Assembly: GCF_000280925.3 (NCBI RefSeq)
Contig: NZ_CP012109.1
Location: forward strand, 8,080,501 to 8,144,500
Origin: Myxococcus hansupus
Lineage (GTDB): Bacteria; Myxococcota; Myxococcia; Myxococcales; Myxococcaceae
Direction of reading: 5' to 3'
Length of the DNA stretch: 64,000 nucleotides
Below, one piece after another: positions 9,190 to 20,018 of the stretch. Made by a program: the position numbers and the translations under genes. How positions within the stretch are numbered: the first letter of the stretch is position 1; every line of letters starts with the position of its first letter. The notes beneath the pieces were generated by a model that searched no databases, had not been told where the DNA came from, and saw nothing but the letters and a program-made list of their open reading frames with translations.

Positions 9190-11724
9190 ATGATGGAACC
9201 ACATCTCAACGACACCTCACCCTCGGGCGAGCCGAGGTGGATGGGGCGTGTGGAGCGCATGCTCGGCGCGTTGGCCGCGCACAACCACCAGCGGCCGGTG
9301 GTGGCGCTGCTGCTGGCCCTGCTGCTGGCCGTGGGCGGCGGGCTGCTCGCGCGAGGGCTGCACCTCAACGCCAACCTGGTGGACCTGCTGCCGTCCTCGT
9401 TCGAGAGCGTGCAGGACCTGCGCGAGCTGGAGCAGCGCTTCGGCGCGCTTGGCTGGGTGGCGGTGATGGGTGAAGGCGGAGACGCCGAATCGTTGAAGCG
9501 CTTCGCGGACGACCTGGCCCCGAAGCTGGAAGCGCTGCCGGGCATCCGCTTCGTCGAGGTGCAGCGCCCCGGCGCCTTCTTCCGCGACCGCGCGTTGTAC
9601 TTCCTGTCGGAGGCGGACCTCCGGGAGGTGCACCGCCGGCTGGAGGCGCGGCTCAAGTGGGAGCAAGCGCGGGCCAACCCGCTCTACGTGCCGCTGGTGG
9701 ACGAAACGCCGCCGTCGCTGGACTTCTCCGACCTGGAGGCGAAGTACGCGGGTGGCGCCGGGCTGCGGATGTCATCGAGCCAGGGCGACTACTACCTGGA
9801 TGCGGACCAGCGCCGCGTGGTGCTGCTGGCGAAGCCGGACACCACGTCCGCGGACCTGGGCTTCTCACGCAAGGTCACGGATGAGGTGCGGGGGCTGCTC
9901 GCCTCGGAGGACCTGTCGAAGTACGGGCCCGGCTTCAAGGCGGCCATCACCGGCACCTTCCAGAAGAAGCTCGACCAGCAGAAGCAGATTGCGCGCGACA
10001 TCGGCGTGGCCTCCGCCTTGGCCACCGCGCTGATGCTCCTCTACCTCCTGTTCCATTTCCGCAGCGCGCTGGCCGTGGGCATGGTGCTGACGCCCGTGGG
10101 CGCGGGCCTGGCGTGGACCTACGGCCTGGTGGCGCTCGCCTTCGGTGAGGTCAACCTGCTGACGGGCTTCCTCGGCGCGATTCTGGGCGGCCTGGGCGTG
10201 GAGCACGGCATCCACCTGCTGGGGCGCTACCTGCACCTGCGCGGCGAGGGCCGCACCTCCGTCGACGCGACGCGCGAGTCCTTCACGCACACCGGCGGCG
10301 CGGCGCTCGTGTCCGCGCTGGTGGCGGCGCTCACCTTCTTCGTGCTGGGCACCTCGCGCTTCCGCGCGTTCCACGAGTTCGGAATCATCGCGGGCGTGGG
10401 CATGGTGGTGCTCATCGCCGCCTACGTGCTGGTGCTGCCCGCGATGTTGGGATTGGCCTCGCGCCTGGGATGGAAGCCGCGGCGCGCGTCGGTCACCACC
10501 TCGCGCTCGCCCATGGGGAACATGCTGCTGCGCCGCCGCAACCTCGTCGCCGGGGTGTCCGCGGTGATGCTGCTGGGGTTGCTGAGCCAGACGGGGCGCG
10601 TGCGCTTCGATTTCGATTTCGGTTCGCTCGAGGACCAGGACCTGCCGTCCTTCGTGCTGGACCGCGAGGTCAACCGGCTCATCGGCTACTCCCAGTCGCC
10701 CGTGGTGGTCCTCACCCGCACGCCCGAGGAAGAGCAGGCGATGGTGGAGCGGCTGCACGCGCGGCAGCGGGAGCGCGGCGCGGACTCCACCATCGACTTC
10801 GTGGCGTCGCTGTCCTCGCTCGTGCCGGCGGACCAGCCCCAGAAGCAGCGCGTCCTCCAGGACATCGGCACGCTGCTGGAGCGCGTTCCCATGGACCGGC
10901 TGGACGCGCGACAACGCGAACAGGTGGCGGCGCTGCGCGAGCAGGCCGCCTCACCGCCCTTCACCCGCGCCGACCTGCCGCCGAGCGTGCGGCAACAGTT
11001 CGTGGGCCGCGAGGGCAAGCCGGGTGGCTTCGTCATGGTGTACCCGTCGGTGGACCAGTCGGACGGGAAGGCGGTCCGCGCGCTGGCGCGGGAGATACGC
11101 GGCGTGGGGACCCCGGACGGCACGCGCGTCTCCGCTGCGGGCGAGTCCATGGTGATGGCGGACATCCTCGACATGGTGACGCACGAGGCACCGCTCATCC
11201 TGGGCGGCACCACGCTGGCGGTCCTGCTGGCCATGTGGCTGACGCTGGGCGGGCTGCGCATCGCCCTGCTGTGCATGGCGCCCACCGTGGTGTCCCTGGT
11301 GGCGCTGTTGGGGCTGATGCCGCTGCTGGGACTGGAGTTCAACTACCTCAACATCCTGGTCATCCCGATTCTCATCGGAACGACGGTGGACGCCGGCGTG
11401 CATCTGCTGACGCGGCTGTCGTCGCCAGGGAATGACTTCGTGTCGGTGTATTCGGAGACGGGGAAGGCCATCTGCGGCGGTCTGCTGACGAGCGCGATGG
11501 GCTTCGGTGCCCTCTTCCTCGCCGACCACCCGGGCCTCAACTCCATTGGCGCACTTGCGAATCTGGGCTTCGCCACCAACCTCCTCGTCATGCTGGTGGC
11601 CTTCCCGGCCCTGCTGCTGATGCTGTCCCAGCGCAGGCTGCGACGCCATCCGGTCCGCAAGGACACACAGGAATCAAAGCCGCCGCGCCGCACCGAGCGC
11701 GGTGAGCCCACGCACGCGAATTGA
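9190..11724 (+). CDS. MMPL/RND family transporter (paralogue of the divergent neighbour)
   Basis: 844 residues from the ATG at 9190; ATGs at 9193 and 9241 are alternatives. Same layout as the 6315-8795 product: an N-terminal helix, 'LNANLVDLLPSSF', a periplasmic loop, helix block, second loop, second helix block. Many segments are near identical to it, for example 'GLGVEHGIHLLGRY', 'KYGPGFK', 'TGLLT'-type gating helices and 'GTTVDAGVH'. The frame is open upstream to 9031, but that part lacks any similarity to the paralogue. The pair arose by duplication with inversion and may handle related lipids. Confidence 0.85.
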   Translation: MMEPHLNDTSPSGEPRWMGRVERMLGALAAHNHQRPVVALLLALLLAVGGGLLARGLHLNANLVDLLPSSFESVQDLRELEQRFGALGWVAVMGEGGDAESLKRFADDLAPKLEALPGIRFVEVQRPGAFFRDRALYFLSEADLREVHRRLEARLKWEQARANPLYVPLVDETPPSLDFSDLEAKYAGGAGLRMSSSQGDYYLDADQRRVVLLAKPDTTSADLGFSRKVTDEVRGLLASEDLSKYGPGFKAAITGTFQKKLDQQKQIARDIGVASALATALMLLYLLFHFRSALAVGMVLTPVGAGLAWTYGLVALAFGEVNLLTGFLGAILGGLGVEHGIHLLGRYLHLRGEGRTSVDATRESFTHTGGAALVSALVAALTFFVLGTSRFRAFHEFGIIAGVGMVVLIAAYVLVLPAMLGLASRLGWKPRRASVTTSRSPMGNMLLRRRNLVAGVSAVMLLGLLSQTGRVRFDFDFGSLEDQDLPSFVLDREVNRLIGYSQSPVVVLTRTPEEEQAMVERLHARQRERGADSTIDFVASLSSLVPADQPQKQRVLQDIGTLLERVPMDRLDARQREQVAALREQAASPPFTRADLPPSVRQQFVGREGKPGGFVMVYPSVDQSDGKAVRALAREIRGVGTPDGTRVSAAGESMVMADILDMVTHEAPLILGGTTLAVLLAMWLTLGGLRIALLCMAPTVVSLVALLGLMPLLGLEFNYLNILVIPILIGTTVDAGVHLLTRLSSPGNDFVSVYSETGKAICGGLLTSAMGFGALFLADHPGLNSIGALANLGFATNLLVMLVAFPALLLMLSQRRLRRHPVRKDTQESKPPRRTERGEPTHAN

Positions 11725-11752
11725 CACACACACCCACGACGGAGGGAGCGAC

Positions 11753-12334
11753 ATGGCGAAGCAGATGACGCGGGGTTGGCTGTGGGCAGGTGCGCTGGCG
11801 GGCACCTTGGCGCTGGGAACCGCTTGCAGCGCGACGGAAGGGCCCGTGCAGGTGGCGCAGGTGGACCCGAACAGCGGACAGATGGTGACGCCGGGCACCG
11901 CGCCCGGGAACACCTCTCCGACGCCCACCACGCCCACGACGCCGGGCACGACGCCGCCGGGCGCGACGACGACCACGCCCGGCACGACACCGCCGGGCAC
12001 GACGACCACGCCGGGCACGACCACGCCGGGCACGGGCGGCTCGGGTGTCCCGAACACCACGCCCTACAGCACGGGCGCGGAGGGCACGACCTCTGGCATT
12101 CCGGGGACCACGCCCTACGGCGCGGACGCGGGCACCGGTGGCTTCGGACTCGGCACGACGCCCGGTGTTGGCACCACGCCGGGTGTTGGAACCACGCCGG
12201 AAGTGGGCACGACGCCGGGCGTCGGCACCACGCCTGGAGTCGGAATCACGCCGGGCGTGGGCACCGGCGCCGGGACGTCCAACACCGTTCCAGCACCCTC
12301 GGGCGTCCTGAACGACGCGGGCACGGGCTACTAG
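11753..12334 (+). CDS. Low-complexity Thr/Pro/Gly lipoprotein
   Basis: 193 residues with GGAGGG four bases before the ATG. A signal peptide ends in the lipobox GTAC (Cys near 25), so the protein is probably lipid-anchored. The mature part is almost wholly low complexity: TTPGTTPPG units (about 50-100), then seven copies of a TPGVGTTPGVG-type 6-residue unit (about 135-170). No catalytic domain is seen. It resembles a flexible cell-surface spacer. It shares the PGTGG motif with the proteins at 13533 and 14123. A set of hairpin repeats begins at its stop codon. Confidence 0.7.
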   Translation: MAKQMTRGWLWAGALAGTLALGTACSATEGPVQVAQVDPNSGQMVTPGTAPGNTSPTPTTPTTPGTTPPGATTTTPGTTPPGTTTTPGTTTPGTGGSGVPNTTPYSTGAEGTTSGIPGTTPYGADAGTGGFGLGTTPGVGTTPGVGTTPEVGTTPGVGTTPGVGITPGVGTGAGTSNTVPAPSGVLNDAGTGY

Positions 12335-12602
12335 CCCTCGGCCGTTCGCGAAACATCAGCGTCAGGGCGCCGCGCGAAGCGTGCTCCCTGGCGCTACGGG
12401 GCTACGCAGCGATTACGGGATGCTAGCCCTCGGCCATCTGCGAAACGTCAGCGTCAGGACGCCGCGCGAAGCGTGCCCCCTGGCGCTGCGAGGCTACGCC
12501 GCGATTACGGGCGACCAGCCCTTCTCCGCCTGCGAAACATCAGCGCCAGGGCGCCGCGCGAAGCGTGCCCCCTGGCGCTGACAGTTCCACATCGCGATTG
12601 AG
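12332..12602. repeat. Three tandem 92-bp repeats, each containing a hairpin
   Basis: Copies begin at 12332, 12424 and 12516, the last shortened at its 3' end. The first copy starts exactly at the TAG stop of the lipoprotein gene. Each unit contains AGCGYCAGG(G/A) and CCCTGGCGCT arms about 18 bases apart. Copy 3 extends to a perfect 12-bp stem (TCAGCGCCAGGG with its complement). Changes between copies keep the stem through a G-U-type pair. It may act as the transcription terminator, but tandem triplication suggests a REP-like or mobile-element-derived unit. The rest of the gap up to 12664 holds nothing else recognisable. Confidence 0.85.
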
Positions 12603-12664
12603 GGAGCCTGCCCAGGTGCGTGGTCCCTGGACAGCGACCCGCGCGCCTGCTTTGTCCCGGCGCG

Positions 12665-13378
12665 ATGGACACCTCCGTCACGCGCATCCTGTCGCTGCGA
12701 GTGGGCATGCCCCGGGAGCTGGGCGTCCCCGGCGCCAGCGCGCCGATGGAGCGCCCCTGGACCAGCGCCATCTTCAAGGACCCGGTGACAGGCCCCGTGT
12801 GGCTCTCGGCCACGGGCCTCGCCGGTGACGGACAGGCGGACCGCAAGGTCCACGGCGGCCCGGAAAAGGCCGTCCTCGCCTATCCCCTCTCCCACTACGA
12901 CTTCTGGCGCGAACACCTCGCACGAGACGACATCGGCCCGGGCGCGTTCGGCGAGAACTGGGTCTTCTCCCACGGCACCGAAGCGGACATCTGCATCGGC
13001 GACGTGCTGCGCGTGGGCCAGGCGCGCGTCCAGGTCTCCCAACCCCGTCAGCCGTGCTGGAAGCCCGCGCGCCGCTGGGAACGAAGAGACCTCGCGCTGC
13101 TGCTCCAGCAGACCGGCCGCACCGGCTGGTACTACCGCGTGCTCGAAGAGGGCCTCGTCCAGGCCGGCGACACCCTGGCGCTGCTGGAGCGCCCCTTCCC
13201 TGCCTTCACCGTCGCGTTCGCCAACCACGCGATGCACGCCCAGGCCCCCGAGGCCGCCGCCGCGCTCGCGAACTGTCCGCTGCTGACCACAAACTGGCGC
13301 GACTCACTCCGGCGGCGCTCGCAGGGCAACCGGGGCAACGACCGCCCGCGTCTTTTGGGCCCCAACGAAGACGCCTGA
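12665..13378 (+). CDS. MOSC domain-containing protein (YiiM-like)
   Basis: 237 residues from the ATG at 12665. The MOSC domain (about 5-160) shows 'GDGQADRKVHGGPEKAV', 'GAFGENW', 'GDVLRVG' and the conserved cysteine in QPRQPCWK. A C-terminal helical 3-alpha-like segment follows. YiiM relatives reduce N-hydroxylated bases such as 6-hydroxylaminopurine using molybdenum cofactor bound through that Cys; this is known for the family, and the substrate here is inferred. The frame extends upstream to 12620 without family similarity. It stands alone with no Moco genes beside it. Confidence 0.85.
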   Translation: MDTSVTRILSLRVGMPRELGVPGASAPMERPWTSAIFKDPVTGPVWLSATGLAGDGQADRKVHGGPEKAVLAYPLSHYDFWREHLARDDIGPGAFGENWVFSHGTEADICIGDVLRVGQARVQVSQPRQPCWKPARRWERRDLALLLQQTGRTGWYYRVLEEGLVQAGDTLALLERPFPAFTVAFANHAMHAQAPEAAAALANCPLLTTNWRDSLRRRSQGNRGNDRPRLLGPNEDA

Positions 13379-13532
13379 AAAACACCTCCGTCGCGGCAAG
13401 CCGTCTTCGCATTTCATTCCCAGCGCCGCTTGGAGAGCAAGCAGCCATAGGAGGGGCCTCTGCAGTCCGCACATCGGCTGCTCACGTTCCCGGCCAGCAG
13501 CAGGCAGACACAAACCTACCGGAGAACGAACC

Positions 13533-14045
13533 ATGACCAAGTTCCTCAAGACCAAGGCCGTCCTCGCCTCTCTCGCCGCCGGTGCCCTCGTGTTCGGCAC
13601 CGCCTGTAAGTCGGACTCGAGCGCGACCCGTGACACGTCCACCACGGGCAGTGACATGGGCACGATTGACAACCCGAACTCCGGGACGAGCACCGACACG
13701 AACACGACGACGCCCCCCGGAACGGGCGGTACGGGCATGGATGACCCGACCATGACACCCATGCCGGATGACACCGTGGACCCGAACAACGTCGACCCCA
13801 ACATGGACCCGACGCTGAACCCGGGCACGGGTGGCACCGGCACGGAGGTGGACCCGAACCTCGACCCGAACATGGGCGCCGAGCCGGGCACCGGTGGCGC
13901 GGGTGACGTGGAGCCGCGCAACGAGGACCTGGATGTGGAGGACGACACCACGCTGGAGCCCGGCACGGGTGGCAGCGGCATGACGGATCCGGACACCCGG
14001 ATGACGCCGCCCACGCCGCTGCCGGAGTCCGGCACCCAGCGCTAA
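13533..14045 (+). CDS. Low-complexity Asp/Pro/Thr/Gly lipoprotein
   Basis: 170 residues with GGAG 8 bases before the ATG. The signal peptide ends in the lipobox GTAC (Cys 25), followed by KSDSS. The mature protein is acidic and repetitive, with four PGTGG(T/S/A)G units separated by DPN/DPT-rich linkers. It has no recognisable fold and is probably disordered on the cell surface. It looks like a diverged relative of the lipoprotein at 11753. A strong terminator follows 25 bases after the stop. Confidence 0.7.
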   Translation: MTKFLKTKAVLASLAAGALVFGTACKSDSSATRDTSTTGSDMGTIDNPNSGTSTDTNTTTPPGTGGTGMDDPTMTPMPDDTVDPNNVDPNMDPTLNPGTGGTGTEVDPNLDPNMGAEPGTGGAGDVEPRNEDLDVEDDTTLEPGTGGSGMTDPDTRMTPPTPLPESGTQR

Positions 14046-14070
14046 ACAAGCGCCTGACCCCAGGAACAAC

Positions 14071-14107
14071 GATGCCCGCGTCGAACAGACGCGGGCATCA
14101 CCTTTTT
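14071..14107 (+). terminator. Rho-independent terminator
   Basis: A perfect 12-bp stem GATGCCCGCGTC / GACGCGGGCATC with a 5-base loop (GAACA) is followed by ACC and five Ts. It ends transcription of the lipoprotein gene at 13533-14045. Confidence 0.9.
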
Positions 14108-14122
14108 CAGCGCGGAAGAATC

Positions 14123-14341
14123 TCAGCTCACACTGAAGCCGGGATACGGCTTCGGCGACTTCACCGGCTCGATGATGCGCTGGCTTCCGCCAGTGCCCGG
14201 CGTCCCCGCGGGGCCGCCATCCGGTTGCACCACGGGAGGACTGCTGCGCGGCGCACGCGTGTCGTCTTCAGTGTCCGCGTTCCGGTCGGGTGCATCGGGA
14301 ACGGCCTCGGGTGGAATGTGCAACACGTCCTTCTTGCTCAT
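14123..14341 (-). CDS. Small Pro-rich hypothetical protein
   Basis: 72 residues. The ATG at 14341 is chosen because AAGGAGG lies 6 bases upstream, an almost perfect ribosome-binding site. The protein is hydrophilic and Pro/Asp-rich, without a signal peptide or membrane helix, and has a PGTGGS motif near residue 50 like its two lipoprotein neighbours. The frame is open further upstream but lacks protein-like composition. Function unknown; the strong ribosome-binding site suggests high translation. Confidence 0.65.
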   Translation of the reverse strand: MSKKDVLHIPPEAVPDAPDRNADTEDDTRAPRSSPPVVQPDGGPAGTPGTGGSQRIIEPVKSPKPYPGFSVS

Positions 14342-14583
14342 GGCAGCCTCCTTTTTCCCCAACCTGGGTCCCCCAGAGGAAATGGGCACCTGGCGCCTGT
14401 CTGCTTGTCTGGCCGAATGCCATTGAACCGACGCTTGCCGCGTGAACGCACCCACGCCTGCCGTGCGTGACCACATTGAGGACGAGCGGGCAGCCACTGC
14501 CCGTCGGTGGCACCTTCCAGGAGAGCCACGCTGAAATTAGTCAACAGAACCTGAATCGAGGTTCACAACCTGGGCGGGATGCG

Positions 14584-15855
14584 ATGAGCGTGAAGTTGTC
14601 ACTGGCCGGCAGGCGGCGGGGAACCGAACACCTCTTCTCCCCACCCGAGGGCCCGCTCCCCTGGCTGCGCCGCATCTCCGAATGGTTCGAAACCCAGCAC
14701 GGTGAGCTCATCGAAAGCACCCACCTGGGCACGGGGCCGCTGGGCGCGCCGATGCTCCGGTTGCGCCTCCACCCCGCCGCGGGAGAGGTCGCGTTCCTGG
14801 CCACCTCCGGCGCGCAAGTGTCCGTCTCCGCGGAGACCTCCGCCGTGGGGCCCGGCTACCACCTCTTCCTCTGCGACACACTCAAGGACCTGGGCGAGGC
14901 GCTCGACCTCGTCTGGGCAGGGGGCCGCTCCACCGCGAAGCCAGGAGACCCCACCGGCTATTTCCACACGGGCGACGCGGGCCCGGTGGACGTACACATG
15001 CTGGCGTCGCTCCAGGAAGCCGTCGGCCAGGTGCTGCGCATGCGCCGCCTGGGCGAGTCTGGCTTCGCGCTGTCCATGCGCTTTGGCCACACCTTCGAGT
15101 ATCCCGGCGCGCTGCTGACACCGCTGGGGCCTCGCGATGCGCGCTGGCTGATGGACGTGTACGCGGACCCTCGCCGGGGCATCGACGTGTTTCCCTGGTG
15201 GACGCCGGGCATTCACGCGAGCACGCGGCTCAACCGCGCGCGGTGCCGCCTGTGGACGGACGTCGTCTGGCGCACGCCGCTGCTGGAGGACGAGCGCCGC
15301 CTGCTGCGCGACGTGGCGCGACTGCTGGAGCAGGCCTGGCGCGAGGACCCGACCCTCCCCTACCCGTGGCGGGAGTGGCAGGAAGTGCTCGGGTTCCTGG
15401 GCGTGGGTGGCACGCTGGCCGAGGAAGTCCACCGGCGTGCCTCCGCCGCCGCGGGAGGCCCCCCTGTCGGCTACCGGCGCGGCGAGGTGCAGGTGGCGCT
15501 GCCCGAGGGCTGGGAGATTCGCATCCCGGGCTCGCTCGCGGAGGCGCACCTCCAGGATGGAACGTGGGTGGCCCGCGACCACCGGCGCAGCGTCCGCTTC
15601 GTCCCGCTGGGGGACGGCGGCGCGGACAGCCTCACCCCGACCTTCGTGGAGCGCCGCGCGATGGATTTGGAGCACCACGGGGAGCGGGTCAGCGGACGCG
15701 CCTCGCTCCGCGTGGGCCCGGGCGAGTGCCGGCTGACGGCGCTGTGTACGTCGGGCAGGCGGCGGGCCTTGTGTGTGGTGAGCTTCGACGACCCGGACGA
15801 GCAGGACTGGGCGCTGGGGACCTGGCGCTCACTGGACCACGCTGCCGCCGCGTGA
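14584..15855 (+). CDS. Hypothetical protein, two-part
   Basis: 423 residues from the ATG at 14584; the frame is open back to 14467. No signal peptide or membrane helix. The first 300 residues are mixed alpha/beta and rich in Trp and Arg, with 'FPWWTPGIHAS' in the middle. The last 110 residues form a separate beta-rich part beginning near 'VQVALPEGWEIRIPG'. No family was recognised. The latter part resembles in style the small beta proteins found with secretion systems, but that is not evidence of function. A terminator follows directly. Confidence 0.65.
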   Translation: MSVKLSLAGRRRGTEHLFSPPEGPLPWLRRISEWFETQHGELIESTHLGTGPLGAPMLRLRLHPAAGEVAFLATSGAQVSVSAETSAVGPGYHLFLCDTLKDLGEALDLVWAGGRSTAKPGDPTGYFHTGDAGPVDVHMLASLQEAVGQVLRMRRLGESGFALSMRFGHTFEYPGALLTPLGPRDARWLMDVYADPRRGIDVFPWWTPGIHASTRLNRARCRLWTDVVWRTPLLEDERRLLRDVARLLEQAWREDPTLPYPWREWQEVLGFLGVGGTLAEEVHRRASAAAGGPPVGYRRGEVQVALPEGWEIRIPGSLAEAHLQDGTWVARDHRRSVRFVPLGDGGADSLTPTFVERRAMDLEHHGERVSGRASLRVGPGECRLTALCTSGRRRALCVVSFDDPDEQDWALGTWRSLDHAAAA

Positions 15856-15863
15856 CGCTTGCC

Positions 15864-15899
15864 AGCCCGCTGGGGCCATCCCACATTGGGCGGGCTTTT
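15864..15899 (+). terminator. Rho-independent terminator
   Basis: Arms AGCCCGC (15864-15870) and GCGGGCT (15890-15896) with a partly self-pairing 19-base loop are followed by TTTC. It lies 8 bases after the stop of the hypothetical protein and 22 bases before glgX. Confidence 0.75.
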
Positions 15900-15921
15900 C
15901 CTCCAGAATCGAGAGCCTGCA

Positions 15922-18048
<2,127 letters not shown>

Positions 18049-18069
18049 GCCGAAAACCCGCGTGTTAGG

Positions 18070-18099
18070 GTGCCCGCCGAGTTCGTCTCCGGCGGGCAC
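18070..18099. terminator. Hairpin downstream of glgX
   Basis: Perfect 10-bp stem GTGCCCGCCG / CGGCGGGCAC with a 10-base loop, 21 bases after the glgX stop. There is no T-run, so it is either an intrinsic-like terminator or part of the leader of the next gene. Confidence 0.55.
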
Positions 18100-18130
18100 C
18101 GCCACCGCGCGCGGAGTATACGGAGGAGCC

Positions 18131-18781
18131 GTGTCCCGGGATGCGCAGGAAGAGGGTGTGGAGCAGGTGTACGGCGAGATTGCCTCGGCCTACGAGGTGC
18201 TCTTCCCCGCCCTGCACCGCTACGAGGAACGGGTGGAGCGGTTCCTCTCCGCGGTGGTGACCCCCGGCGCTCGCGTGCTCGACGTGGGGTGCGGCCCGGG
18301 ACTTCACACGCGCGGACTGGACGCCTCCATCGACGTGGTGGGCACCGACCTCTCGGAGGAGATGCTCGCGCTGGCCCGCGCGGCCCGGCCCGGTGGCACG
18401 TGGTACCGCCACAGCTATCACCAACCCTTTCCTTCCGAGTGGGGCCGCTTCCATGTCGCCCTCGCCATCGGCTGCCTGGACTTCTGCGATGACCTGCCGC
18501 GCGTGCTGAAGCACCTCGCGGACGCGTTGGAGCCGGGCGGCACGCTGCTCTTCACGGTGTTGGAGCGACGCCCCGGATTGGACGGGCACGAAGTCCCGAC
18601 GCAGCGGATTCAAACAGCGGGGCCCGAGGTGACGCTGCACCTGTACTCCTTCGAGGAGACCGCCCGCGCCGTCACGGAGGCAGGGCTGCTCCCGCGCACG
18701 TACACGCATGCGCCAGGCTGGGTTCAGCTCACGGAGCAACGGACCTTGTGGTTCGGCTGGTGGGAAGTGGAACGGCGTTGA
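18131..18781 (+). CDS. Class I SAM-dependent methyltransferase
   Basis: 216 residues. The GTG at 18131 has GGAGG a few bases upstream; the frame upstream is not protein-like. The SAM-binding motif I VLDVGCGPG is at about 50-58, the acidic residue of motif II is in 'DVVGTDLS', and motif III follows as 'LEPGGTLLFTVLE'. This is the UbiE/COQ5-like small-molecule methyltransferase fold. The substrate cannot be told. The final residues are Trp-rich (LWFGWWEVE). Confidence 0.85.
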   Translation: MSRDAQEEGVEQVYGEIASAYEVLFPALHRYEERVERFLSAVVTPGARVLDVGCGPGLHTRGLDASIDVVGTDLSEEMLALARAARPGGTWYRHSYHQPFPSEWGRFHVALAIGCLDFCDDLPRVLKHLADALEPGGTLLFTVLERRPGLDGHEVPTQRIQTAGPEVTLHLYSFEETARAVTEAGLLPRTYTHAPGWVQLTEQRTLWFGWWEVERR

Positions 18782-18998
18782 ACCCGCGTGTGCCTTCGGT
18801 TGGAGTGAGCCTCCGTTCCGGAGGCACCGACACGTGAATCCGTTTCGAAGGAAACCGCTGGCACGCGAGCTCCGAGCCCGACGAAGCGAACTGATTTCAT
18901 GCCACGGAGACACACCGCGCCTGGGCACAGGCGCACCGCAATGCCATACCGGCGCCCTCCTCTCGACGCGGCGCCGCTCGCCGCCAAGGTCCCCTTCG

Positions 18999-19775
18999 AT
19001 GTCGCGACGCCTTCCCCGCTGGCTTTGTGCCTGTGCGCTGTTCACCTGGAGCACCGCGTGCGTTCGCTCGCCGCCCCCGGCGGAACAAGCGGTCCCTGAG
19101 GAGGCGCGGACGCTGGCCTCGGATGAATATGTGCTGGCGGAGGACGTGAGCGTGCGGAAGCTCGCGCCCGGCGTGTGGCTGCACGTCACGGTGGTGACGA
19201 CGGAGCGGTTCGGCCGCGTCTCCACCAACGGGCTCATCATCGAGGACGGAGAGACCTCCTTGCTGGTCGACACGGGGTGGGATGCACGACAGGGCGCGAT
19301 GCTGTTCGACTGGGCCCGCGACACACTCCGGCGCCCGGTGCGCGCGGCGGTGGTGACGCACTTCCACGACGACCGCCTCGGGGGTGTTCCGGCGCTCGTC
19401 CCGCACGGCATCCCGGTCCATGGCCTGGAGGCAACGGCGCGCATCGCCACGGAGTTGGGACTGCCGGGCCCGACGGAGACCTTCACCGAGACGCAGTCGG
19501 TGGGGTCGCTCGAGGTGTTCTTCCCCGGCGCGGGCCATGCGAAGGACAACGTGGTCGTGTGGCACCGGGACAGCGGCGTGCTGTTCGGCGGATGCTTCGT
19601 GAAGGACGGCGCATCGAAGAACCTGGGCAATGTGGCGGACGCGGACGTCGCGGCCTGGCCCGCGAGTCTGGCGCGCGCACGGCAGCGCTTCCCCGAGGCG
19701 AAGGTGGTGGTCCCTGGCCATGGAGAGGTCGGAGGGCCCGAGCTGCTGAGCCACACGGAGGCCTTGCTGCGCTGA
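18999..19775 (+). CDS. bla: Subclass B1 metallo-beta-lactamase, predicted lipoprotein
   Basis: 258 residues. All zinc ligands of subclass B1 are visible: His121, His123 and Asp125 (HFHDD), His180 (GAGHAKDNVVVW), Cys199 (FGGCFVKD) and His241 (VVPGHG). Lys202, the B1 substrate-binding Lys, is present, as is the B1-type 'LGNVADADVAAWPASL' segment. It hydrolyses beta-lactams including carbapenems by family knowledge. The signal sequence ends in STAC (Cys21), so it is probably membrane-anchored like NDM-1. The ATG at 18999 gives this signal peptide. No mobile element surrounds it, so it looks intrinsic. Confidence 0.9.
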   Translation: MSRRLPRWLCACALFTWSTACVRSPPPAEQAVPEEARTLASDEYVLAEDVSVRKLAPGVWLHVTVVTTERFGRVSTNGLIIEDGETSLLVDTGWDARQGAMLFDWARDTLRRPVRAAVVTHFHDDRLGGVPALVPHGIPVHGLEATARIATELGLPGPTETFTETQSVGSLEVFFPGAGHAKDNVVVWHRDSGVLFGGCFVKDGASKNLGNVADADVAAWPASLARARQRFPEAKVVVPGHGEVGGPELLSHTEALLR

Positions 19776-20018
19776 CCGTTCGCGTCTGAAAGCAACCGGG
19801 CAGGCGTGAACGATGCGACGGCGCTTCGCCCGCGAGGACGGGAGCGTTGGCCAGCGCACCGAGGTGGGTCGTTTCGCGCTCGCTCGCCTGCCGGTGAGGG
19901 TCCGTCCCAGGACATTCCCACACGGCTCCAGGGTTCGCGGACATGGGCGGGGGTCCTTGCCGTCCATACCGTCCCGCGGAGAAGCACGGGCCATTGGGTG
20001 TTGGGGACGGAGGGAGAC

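Noticed and set aside
12332..12602. CRISPR array
   Set aside because: Only three units, directly adjacent without unique spacers, and no cas genes.
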